Below, piece after piece: positions 34,557 to 44,029 of a stretch of 64,000 nucleotides of DNA. The stretch spans positions 26,533,144-26,597,143 of the forward strand of contig OU342634.1 in assembly GCA_910589415.1 (NCBI GenBank), written 5' to 3'. The DNA comes from Malachius bipustulatus (lineage: Eukaryota; Arthropoda; Insecta; Coleoptera; Melyridae). The notes under the pieces were generated by a model. It was not told the DNA's origin. It searched no databases and worked only from the letters and a program-made list of their open reading frames with translations. The first letter of the stretch is position 1; each line of letters opens with the position of its first letter. A program made the position numbers and the translations under genes.

Positions 34557-34679
34557 CATATTGAGTTTAACAAAAAAGGATCATACCTTTTATTTGCGAC
34601 ACACCGCTTGCCTTTATCTAATTTTCAAATAATTAAAAATAACGGTGGTTTACTACATTCATAATTTATATATTTATAT

Positions 34680-36000
34680 ATTTCTCCAAAATCGCGAAAT
34701 TTCGATTTTAAAAACGCTCCTGTGGCTTTATCTTTCAAGATTAGTGAACGAAATTTTGGATTCTTGTAAATCTTTGGAATGACGTTGGATTTTCGTTGAA
34801 AAACTTTCCAAAAGTCGCGTTACTTCTACAGGGTGTCCTTTCAAAGTTCCAGAAATCCGGTTTTTGTCATCTCATTTTAGGTCGCAGTTTTCAATCTAGG
34901 GGGCTGAAATTTTTGTGGGAGTAAGATATCTATAAGAACTGGTCTGGTATTGTACTTGAGAAAAATCGGTCAAGTCGTTTCAAAATGGCGGTCATTTTAA
35001 GTTTTGAAAAATTTGCTAATATTTGAACCCCTGTATGTGCAAGATGGAAAAAAACTTTGAAACCAAATCAACAGGGTTTGAAGAAAATTATTTTAAATTT
35101 AATTTAATGTAATAAAATTTACATTACTTTTATTAATAAGCCAGAGGCGTGGATAGGAAAGTGGTAAAAATGGCTAAATCTCTCTAACAATTTATGAGCA
35201 CATTCTTGAAGCAATTGAACTGAAATTTTTACAGTAGATAACTATACTAATAGCCTTTAACACTTGAAAATTTCAAGAAGTGAGTAAGAAAAATGGCGGA
35301 GATATTCGAATTTTTTTTACATGATGTTATTTCTCTAAAATTTTAAGAACGTTCCTGTAGCTTCATTTTTGAACATTAATGAACGAAATTTTTCTCTTTT
35401 GTGAAACTTAGAGATGACGTTTGATTTTCACAAAAAAACATTTTCCTAAAATTGCGGTACTTTTACAACGTGTCTCTCCAAATTAAAAAAAAAAAAAAAA
35501 CGGGTATGAGGCACGGTTTCTGATCGCAGTTTTCAATCTAGGGGCCTGAAATTTTTTGGTAGTGAGATAACTGCAAGTAGCCGTCTGGTACTGCATTTGA
35601 GTTAAATCAGAAGAGCCGTTCCAAAATGGCGGCCTTTTCAATTTTAGGAAAAATTGATAGATTTTGAACCCCTAAATAAGCCAGTTAGAAACAAAAACTT
35701 TTAAACGAAATTAACATTATTTATGGAAGAACATTATTTGAAATTTGAGTTATAAAATATTGAGTTAAAATATTGCAATAAAATTTGCAATATTTTTATT
35801 ATTAAGCCAGTGGCGTGGGTAGGAAAAGGGAAAAAAGGCTAAATTCCTATAACCGTTTATGAACATATTTTTTGAGGATATGAACTGAAATTTTGACTGA
35901 ACTAATAACCCTTAACTATGAAAAATTTCAAGAAGCAAATAAAAAAACCTTCTTGCGCATCAATCGCAGAAATAGTGTATTTTTATGCGATTCAATAATA
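34680..36000 (-). repeat. Large dispersed repeat family, about two tandem units
   Basis: Two units in inverted orientation; the marker CCAGTGGCGTGG occurs near 35140 (variant) and 35808, giving a period near 667. Each unit carries AAAATGGCGG words and a TACAGGGTGTCC-type internal segment. Ends at 35947-36000 in CTTCTTGCGCATCAATCGCA + GAAATAGTGTATTTTTATGCG, which points the other way. Confidence 0.8.
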
Positions 36001-36104
36001 AATATTTTCTTCCTATTTTTTTTTTTTATAATGAACATAATGAAAAAATAATCCGATTTTTTGGGGGGGAAAAGCGGAAAACCACCTACCTACCAAAAAA
36101 AAAG

Positions 36105-36193
36105 AATAGCCCTCTCGTGGTTTTGAACCCGCATCAACAGTTTACTATTTAGGCAAGGGTTCGCTTGCCTAACTAACTGAGCTAAAGGTGCCT
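36105..36193 (-). other. tRNA-like segment (SINE head or tRNA pseudogene)
   Basis: Minus strand: GGCACCTTTAGCTCAGTTAG.., with an A-box-like TAGCTCAGTTAG at 36185-36174 and a B box GGTTCAAAACC at 36129-36119 that fits GGTTCRANNCC. GGCAAG/CTTGCC forms an anticodon-like stem. The T arm and acceptor stem do not pair properly, so it is not a working tRNA gene. No target duplication found. Confidence 0.5.
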
Positions 36194-36544
36194 TTCAAAT
36201 ATGTAGCGATATGATCGAGTAGGTATATGTAGTACGTCCAATACTTCATCCTACACATTTTATTTTTTAAACTAGTCATATCTTAGTTATTAAAAGACCA
36301 ATTTGAATACTTTTTTCACCCGCATGTAGGTGATTTAATTGTCGTTGCGATTGCTCTTCTAATTTTCAGAACCATTCATAATTGAATGTGAAAAAAAATA
36401 AAAAAGAAATTGCGAACCATTTCATCGATTTAATAAGTGCAAGCTAATTTTGCACAAGCGAAAAACTTTTTTGTTTTTCGTTTAAAGTGCTACATTAATC
36501 GAGGAGAATTGAAGCTAAGACATCAAATTATATGTTAAAGCAAA

Positions 36545-37102
36545 AAAAAATGGAAAATTTCGGTTCAACTTCTTCAAAAATGGACTCATAAACGGTTATA
36601 GAATTGACACATTTTCACCCTTTTTCCTACCCACGACACTGGCTTATTAATGGAAAATATGCTAATTTTATTGCATTAACTCAAATTTCCAATAATTTTC
36701 TTCAAATCCTGTTAATTTGATTTCAAAGTTTTTTTCCCATCTTGCTCATACAGGGGTTCAAATATTAGCAAATTTTTCAAACATTAAAATGACCGCCATT
36801 TTGAAACGGCTCGACCGATTTTGCTCAAGTACAATACCAGACCAGTTTTTATAGATATCTTACTCCCACAAAAATTTCAGCCTCCTAGATTCAAAACTGC
36901 GACCTGAAATGAGATGACAAAAACCGGATACCTGGAATTTTGAAGGGACACCCTGTAGAAGTGATGGGACTTTTGGAAAGTTTTTCAACGAAAATCCAAC
37001 GTCATTCCCAAATTTTACAAGGACCCAAAATTTCGTTCACTAATCTTAAAAGATAAAGCCACAGGAGCGTTTTTAAAATCTAAATTTCGCGATTTTGGAG
37101 AA

Positions 37103-37133
<31 letters not shown>

Positions 37134-37690
37134 AATATATATATAAATATATATATATATATATCGTGGGCAGGTGAATTTTGGAAAACCACTTTTTCGT
37201 GATCTGGGGGTCATGATCGGTGGACATTTGATGAGTTTGGGTGATTTTCGAAAAGTGATGTCGTCCTCAATAGTGTATTTTTTGTTAAAAAATACACTAA
37301 AAATGGCGGAGATATTAGAATATTTTTACATATTATGTTTATTCCTCTAAAATTAAAAATTTTTGGTTTTCAAAGCTCCCCTTTCACTTTTTCCGTTCTA
37401 TAAAAGGTAGTCTAAAAAATAGTATTTTTTAAGTAAAGTTAGCCAGTGGCGGGCATAGGAAATGGGCCAAAATTGTTCAATTTTGCCAATGTTTTTTTTT
37501 TTGTTTTGTTATATTTAAAAATTCATTCTAAGGCACGGTTTAAAACGAAATGAAATGCAATGTCAGTGAATATCACCTGACTATGGAAAATTTCAGAAAG
37601 CCAATTTAAAAAGCGGTGAAAATATTCAGAATTGAATCGCATAAAAATACACTATTTCTGCGATTGATGCGCAAGAAGGTTTTTTTTTTT
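36545..37690. repeat. Large dispersed repeat family, two opposed parts
   Basis: 36545-37101 is a forward unit; 37171-37280 is the GCAGGTGAATTTTGGAAAACC end, closed by the TAGTGTATTTTTTGTTAAAAAATACACTA palindrome (37280-37308). 37310-37690 is inverted sequence ending in the complement of the left-end word (GCGATTGATGCGCAAGAAGG). This looks like a family copy inserted into another in opposite orientation. Confidence 0.7.
37102..37164. repeat. AT microsatellite
   Basis: Alternating TA with occasional TAAATA, just before the GTGGGCAGGTGAATTTTGG end segment. The same tract sits at the same place in the copy at 61867-61918, so it is part of the family. Confidence 0.9.
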
Positions 37691-37694
37691 ATTT

Positions 37695-38148
37695 GGCGAC
37701 GCGTGGAGATATCTCAGAATTTTTCAAATTTTTTATCACCCTGTATAAACATTTTATCTACATCATGGGATAGTACATGAAAAGTTAAAATAGGGACATG
37801 TAAGCCGTTTTTCTCTATTTGGAACCGTTTTCAATGTACAGGGCCTTGAACTTGAAAAATGAAGATTTTCACTTGTTTATAACTCAAAAACTACTGAATT
37901 TAAACACCAACTGTAAAAGCCAATCTTATTTTCTCTTCTCAGATAATCTAAAACTGCAATAACATGGGAGCATTCCATTTAAAAAAACATAACTTTGATA
38001 TGTCACTGTCATATGGGACACTCTGTATACTCCAAAATAATTTTAAATTATGGCCATTGTGATTCTGTACTTGAATTTTCAAAAAGTTTTTTTAAAAAGT
38101 CCATCGTTTGGCCTACAGAGACCGCTTCGAATGAGCTGGGACACCTGT
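37695..38148. mobile_element. Right half of the CAGGGTGTCCCAGC foldback
   Basis: Matches the right half of the element at 4411-5296 (GGGACATGTAAGCCGTTTTTC, then CTACAGAGACCGCTTCGAAT and a one-base-shortened GGACACCTG end). The left half is missing; its place is taken by the large repeat family. Confidence 0.8.
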
Positions 38149-38151
38149 ATA

Positions 38152-39011
38152 CAGGGTGGTCCAACTTAAAACGTCAGGACTTTACCAAACGATAGATAAC
38201 GTTAAAATAATGCCAGTTTCTCTAATACACTTATAGCCGGGAAAGCTTCCTTTTCCAGATACAGGGTGTTGAAGTTTTGGGAAAAAAAATAATGTTTTGT
38301 GAATATTGTCAAAACGGCTGCTTTAAAAAAATTGAAATTTGGCGCGAAGCATGAGCTATAAGTATCTTTCATGATTTACGGCTTATGGTGATAAATTGCG
38401 AAAACCAGCGGCGGAGATATGGGTGTGTCAACGCCCCTTTAAAAAAAAAATTGACGCCACTGACTCTATGGTTACTGACAATTGTTACATTAGTTAGGTG
38501 TTGTTTATTTCTGTTATTTAATTATTTAAGTAAAAGTTATTTGATTAGAATTTGTCTGTTATTCTTAAAATGGCTACGGATATTACCTAAGAAAACCTGA
38601 ATTATCTCGAAAACGGTGCGCCTTGTGAAAAAATTAGAGAGTACTTTTTTGTTCTAAAAAGCATGGGGCATCGAATAGTATTATTAAATTTGCCATAGAG
38701 TCAGTGGCGTCAATTTTTTTTTTGAAAAGGGGCGATGGCACACCCATATCTCCGCCGCTGGTTTTCGCAATTTATCACCATAAGCCGTAAATCATGAAAG
38801 ATAATTAGCTCATGCTACGTGCCAAATTTCAATTTTTTTAAAGCAGCCGTTTTGACAATATTCGCAAAACATTATTTTTTTCCTAAAACTTCAACGCCCT
38901 GTATCTTGAAAAGGAAGCTTTCCCGGCTATAAGTGTATTAGAGAAACTGGCATTATTTTAACGTTATCTATCGTTTGGTAAAGTCCTGACGTTTTAAGTT
39001 GGACCACCCTG
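38152..39011. mobile_element. Foldback element, CAGGGTGGTCCAACTT family
   Basis: Starts CAGGGTGGTCCAACTTAAAA and ends with the inverse, TA on both sides; the 860 bases form one long palindrome (for example CGTCAGGACTTTACCAAACG and its inverse). Arms also contain the pair CGCCACTGACTCTATGG / CCATAGAGTCAGTGGCG. Short frames inside are palindrome shadows. Confidence 0.88.
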
Positions 39012-39017
39012 TATATA

Positions 39018-40220
39018 CAGGGTGTCCCATGATATGTGGGCAATCTCCCGGATTTGGGAAAATTTCGTAAAAATAAATGAAAAAAATAGCTATAAAATTA
39101 GTTCTTCAGAGACACCCCTACAAAGATATTAGCTGTTGAAGTTGAGGGTTGAAAATCAATTTTTTGCAATAACTTTTTTATTTCTTCAACGATTTTGATA
39201 ATTTTTGGTTTTATTCTGTATTATTTTGGACCTTTTAGAATAGTGTTTCATAATCTTTGGTAGCACATACATAGACCTCGGGATGGCATAACCCCTTCAT
39301 TCACTTGAAAGAAAACAATAAAAATAATAATTTTACAGTTTTTTAAGGTTAATTTTCTTTTTATTTGATATTTTTTACATAAGAAATGTATCTTTATTTG
39401 TTTCGATAGAGCGAACCGTTATCGAGATAAACGTCCTTCTAATAGGTGATGCGCCGCAGGAACTTTCCAAATTTCAAGTAAATTTTAACAAGATGGCTGA
39501 CCTTTGACAGTAAATTGAGCAGGAAACAAAACAAAAACTTAATTACATACATGCCAGTGTCAAAGATTTCATTTCATGCAGATTCAAATCTAACTGATTT
39601 TCTGCGTATTCAGCGTTTGTGTAGCTCATTTTAAAATCAGTTAGAATTGAATCTGCATGAAATGAAATCTTTGACACTATTTGACGTGTATTTAATTAAG
39701 TTATTGTTTTGTTTCCTGCTCAATTTACTGTCAAAGGTCAGCCATCTTGTTAAAATTTACTTGAAATTTAGAAAGTTCCTGCGACGCATCACCTATTAGA
39801 AGGACGTTTATCTCGATAACGGTTCGCTCTATCGGAATAAATAAGGATACATTTTTTATGTAAAAAATATCAAATAAAAAGAAAACTAACCTTAAAAAAC
39901 TGTAAAATTATTATTTTTATTGTTTTCTTTCAAGTGAATGAAGTGGTTATGCCATCCCGAGGTCTATGTATGTGCTACCAAAGATTATGAAACACTATTC
40001 TAAACAGTCCAAAATAATACAGAATAAAACCAAAAATTATCAAAATCGTTCAAGAAATAAAAAAAGTTATTGCAAAAAATTTATTTTCAACCCACAACTT
40101 CAACAGCTAATATCTTTGTAGGGGTGTCTCTGAGGAATTAATTTTATAGCTATTTTTTCATTTATTTTTACGAAATTTACCCAAATCCGGGAGATTGCCC
40201 ACATATTATGGGACACCCTG
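39018..40220. mobile_element. Foldback element, CAGGGTGTCCCATGAT family
   Basis: Starts CAGGGTGTCCCATGATATGT and ends inverted, separated from the preceding element only by TATATA. About 1.2 kb, near-perfect arms (GGCAATCTCCCGGATTTGGG and inverse; GGACGTTTATCTCGATAACG and inverse), small centre near 39600. The high arm identity suggests recent formation or ongoing arm conversion. Confidence 0.88.
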
Positions 40221-40224
40221 TATA

Positions 40225-41189
40225 CAGGGTGTTAAGAAAATGACGGATAAACTCTTCAGTACATTGTAGGGGACACTCAGTAGAGTACGGGAAAAATAAT
40301 TTAAAACATTCTGGTCTCCAATTTGGTGAGATAAAAAATGCCAAAATTAACATTTTACAATCTTTGTTTCTCGGTATTTGCAAAAACTAGATGATTTTAC
40401 AGATATAAAAAGGGTACTTTAATCGTTATCAATTGAAAAAAATTGCTTAAGATGTATTACTCGCTTGGAAAATTTAATAAGAATTTTATTTTTCTTTTCC
40501 AAGATGCTAAAAAAGCATTTGGCAACAACGGTTTTGTTACTTTAACTATCTACATTGTTAGAAATTAGACAAAATTACCAAATACCAGCAGTTTTCGTGT
40601 TAAACGTTGCCAAATTTATTGTTCAATATTTTGCTTATATCTTTTAAAATGTCATCAATAGTGTATTTTTTTATTAAAAAATACACTAAAAAGGTGAAAT
40701 GGTTGTTGCGGCAAGTCGTTTTTTGTGAATTGCAGATACATTTCACCGGTTAGACAATTATTCTTTAAAATAAACGGAGAAATTCACTGCTTCTATGATT
40801 ACTTTAGGTAATAGGTTGCGGTTGGGAAAAATTCCACCGCAATGGACGCGTTTGAAGGATACGTTTGTTTAAAGCATTATTTTAGCAGTTTGATGATAAA
40901 AATAAAACTGGAATAATTTTACAGTTAAAAACGTTCTTTAATGCAAAATACTTTTTCCACTTGTCCATTTTATCATTTTATGTTGGAGGTAGCTCCCTTA
41001 GAGATAATAATTATCTATCAGATATATCTGAATTATTCATATCCTGTAATTTATATAAATCATAATCATAATAAAAAGGTTTAATTGCTGCATTCAGTCT
41101 CTCCTTTTTCCAATTTATTTTTAAATTCAAATGAGATTTCAGTTTTCTGTTACATTTCAAACAAAAAAAAGTTAATTTTTATGTTCCAG
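40225..41189. other. Region upstream of HDAC11; foldback start and a solo palindrome
   Basis: Begins with a fourth terminus CAGGGTGTTAAGAAAATGAC without a recognised partner. Should contain the first HDAC11 exon and promoter. Candidate starts include ATGATTACTTTAG/GTAATA near 40796 and ATGGACGCGTTT near 40842, but none gives the required phase 2 with a good donor. Confidence 0.35.
40656..40686. repeat. Solo short palindrome TAGTGTATTTT..AAAATACACTA
   Basis: A perfect 30-base inverted repeat identical to the one that closes the large repeat family at 37280-37308 and 62023-62052, here without the GCAGGTGAATTTT segment. Confidence 0.75.
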
Positions 41190-43963
41190 GAAAAGTAATT
41201 TATACCTAGACATAGAGGAAAATCAGTTTTCCATAATATACAGACCCGAGTATAATGTAAATTTTGTTGGACTAGAAAAATTACACCCGTTTGATGCAAG
41301 AAAATGGGGACATGTTTTTAAACATTTAAAACACGCTGGTATAATCAATGAGAACAATATCTCCGTGCCAAATGAAGCCACGACCGAAGATTTATTAGTT
41401 GTTCATAGTAAAAAATATTTAAAAAGCTTAAAAGTAAGTTGCAATGATAAAAATAAAAGTAAATTTTGCAAAAAATTATGTCAATAGTGCAGCTGGAAAG
41501 TTGCTGCTATAGCAGAAGTGGTTCCTTTAGCTGTTGTGCCAAACTACTTAGTCCAGCGATATTATCTGAAGCCAATGAGGTACTCTCGTTCGTTAAGTAA
41601 TTTATTATTTCTAATAAATTATTGTTACCTTTAAGATTCCAGACCGGCGGTACAATTCTGGCAGGCAAACTGGCGCTAGAAAGGGGATGGGCGATCAATA
41701 TAGGAGGTGGTTTCCATCATTGCAGTGCCAAAAAGGGTGGCGGGTTCTGTGCATATGCGGATATCACACTCCTCGTTCATTTCCTGCTGATGAATTATCC
41801 TCTCAGGTGTAAGAGATTCATGATAATAGATTTAGATGCGCATCAAGGCAATGGCCACGAAAGGGACTTCATGGAAAATGAAAATGTCTTCATCCTTGAT
41901 GTTTATAACGAGGGGATATATCCCTTTGACGAAGCGGCTAAGAGAGCTATTAGCTGCAAGGTAACCTACCTTATAGTTAGTAGTTTCAATTTCACAGTGT
42001 GTATGATGACTTTTTATGTTTGATGTTATATTCCAGTCAAATTAGGATGAGTTTTTGCTGACTTAAGTCATGTAGTTGCAAAAGTTTCAGTAATGTGTTA
42101 GGGCGAGGTTCCCTGAATTAAGTCTCATCGATTGTTGGGGACTAAAAAGTTATTTTTTTTTTCAGTTTTTGGCACACATTTTGAAAACGGTGCATCATAT
42201 AGAACAATTTTTACTTTTCAGAATTAAAGCTTTTTAGATCTTAAAATAAAATAAAATGTTGTAGGTTCCATTGAGGCACCATACTAAAGATGAAGAATAT
42301 TTGGAGAAAGTTGAAAAGTGAGCAAAGTTTATAAGACCTACAGGGCAGTATTTATTAAGGTCCATTAAGATAACGGGCAGATTTCTAATACCACTTTTAA
42401 AGCTAATATCGACGTCAAATAACTTTTCCTACGACCACTATACAAAACACTACTTCGCGCATCGTTTTTTGTGCGCAAACTAGCAGATTTCTGACGTATC
42501 CAAAACTGTGCGACAAAGTGACATAACGCATTGCCAAAAATCGTTTCCGTACAGTTTTAATGTAAACAATAGTGATGGGCGGTAACTGAGAACTCACTGT
42601 TACTTATTGTTAATGGAATAACTATTCATTTAAAGCTTCAAGGTAATAAAATAAACACAAATGGGATAACATAGAACCCGACAAGACTATAAAATATACT
42701 CATTATTCTCTTGTGGCAGTAATTATTAAAATTTACGAGTTGATAGCTAATAACAGCATTGGTAGCGTTCAAGTCAAATTCACGAACGTGAAAATAACTC
42801 GCACACCTCTACTAACTTCAATCGACGACGCACAGCGCCTGCGTTGTGTGGAAGTTGCATATCAATGATATACTAACCTCTCTTAAATCATTGTTATTAT
42901 CTACCACGTCTCCACGCTCACGTCACTTATTTTTAGTTTATACGGAGTCTAATAATAAATAATAATAATATTGTCGATAGAATTCAATGATTTAACAGTA
43001 TATAATAGTAATATTAAAAAGTCATTGGTAGAATTGAAAATAATACCTACCTAGGTAGTCTGAAAAAATAAACTTTAGTTAGGTACCTATCATTATAATT
43101 GATTGTGATTCCTCTGAATCTGAAGCAGAAAATACACCACCTGAAGTCAGAAAACAAGCAAGCAGGTTTGTGTTCTTTGAATTTGCTACCTGTAGTTTCG
43201 AGAGAAAAATACGAATCTGCTTATAAATATTTCATAAATTGGAGGAAAGGTCATAAAAGCAGAGCATTGTCAGAAAAAATCATTTATGTGTTAAATTTGT
43301 TAAATAATTAATCTGTTAAATTGTGGTCGTAGGAAAAGTACTGTGTGTATCACGTGCGGAAAAGAAATTTCACACTCCTGTGAATTGTGACACTCGACTT
43401 CGTCTCGTGTCACAATTGTTTCACACTCGTGAGAAATTTTCTCTTTTCCGCACTTGTTTCACAATATACTATTTATTAACAGTTTTGTAATCCCTTTCAT
43501 GCCAAGAATCACTAATAAACTGCTATATTTTCCACTGACGGTCGATATCTTTTCTAGAAATAGCCCTAGAAATCTGCCCGTTAACTTAATGAGCGTTTAT
43601 AATACTGGCTGTAATTGTTTTTATTCTTTTCATATTATTGTTTTTAGGTATTTGAATGCTTCGTTGACGAAGTTCAAACCAGATTTTATTGTCTATAACG
43701 CCGGTACTGATATTTTGAAGGGAGATCCATTGGGTTGTTTGGATATATCGCCTCAGGTAAGATTCTCTAAATATTCATTAACGATCTAATTAATTGTATT
43801 TACACAGGGAATAATTAAAAGGGACGAAATTGTTTTCAAAGCAGCTCGTTCTAGAAGGATCCCTGTCGTAATGTTGACCAGTGGTGGATATTTAAGGAAA
43901 TCGGCTAAAATAATAGCCTGCTCAATAATACACTTACACGATTCGGGTTTAATTAGTCTGTAG
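41190..43963 (+). CDS. HDAC11: Histone deacetylase 11 (6 exons found, first exon unresolved)
   Basis: Exons: 41190-41433, 41488-41579, 41636-41960, 42265-42317, 43648-43756, 43808-43963; 325 residues recovered and the phases join (exon 1 here enters in phase 2, so about 10-20 N-terminal residues lie upstream). Human HDAC11 is 347 aa. The family is a zinc-dependent class IV deacetylase that also removes long-chain acyl groups from lysine. Visible motifs: YRPEYNVNFVGLEKLHPFD near the start, RFQTGGTILAGKLALERGW, GGGFHHCSAKKGGGFCAYAD (tandem His), IIDLDAHQGNGHERDFM (zinc-binding Asp/His), YNAGTDILKGDPLG (second zinc Asp) and MLTSGGY (active-site Tyr loop). All catalytic residues are present. Intron 4 (1.3 kb) contains a TIR element and a hairpin insertion. 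The stop is 66 bases from the RIBC2 stop on the other strand. Confidence 0.93.
42364..43590. mobile_element. TIR element in HDAC11 intron 4, with hairpin insertion
   Basis: Inverted ends ATTAAGATAACGGGCAGATT + TCT and its inverse (22 of 23 match), continuing inward to GTGGTCGTAGGAAAAGT on the right against its inverse at 42419-42435. The right arm is split by about 200 bases (roughly 43339-43540) containing a hairpin: AAGTGCGGAAAAGAGAAAAT, CGAGTGTGAAACAATTGTGA and the core ACACGAGACGAAGTCGAGTG, read on the minus strand, against their inverses (43355-43460). Superfamily not determined. Confidence 0.65.
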
Positions 43964-43979
43964 TCGAGTAAAAAGAGTC

Positions 43980-43985
43980 TTTATT
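43980..43985 (-). promoter_or_regulatory. Candidate RIBC2 poly(A) signal
   Basis: TTTATT on the plus strand reads AATAAA on the minus strand, 45 bases past the RIBC2 stop and only 17 bases past the HDAC11 stop on the opposite strand. Confidence 0.55.
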
Positions 43986-44013
43986 AAATCATTGTACAAT
44001 TTCAGAGATATAA

Positions 44014-44019
44014 AATAAA
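44014..44019 (+). promoter_or_regulatory. Candidate HDAC11 poly(A) signal
   Basis: AATAAA 51 bases past the HDAC11 stop. If used, cleavage would fall inside the last RIBC2 exon (44030 onward), so the two mRNAs would overlap tail to tail. Confidence 0.5.
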
Positions 44020-44029
44020 CTATTAACAG

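Noticed and set aside
36105..36193. A functional tRNA gene
   Set aside because: Promoter boxes are present but the acceptor and T stems do not pair; kept only as a tRNA-like segment.
37015..37227. 70-codon frame with YIYIYIYLYI tract
   Set aside because: Translation of an AT microsatellite inside the large repeat family; the similar frames near 61780-62051 have the same cause.
43352..43460. Strong hairpin as a transcription terminator or microRNA precursor
   Set aside because: Arms are built of repeated motifs shared with other insertions, and it lies within a mobile element; eukaryotic mRNA genes do not use hairpin terminators.
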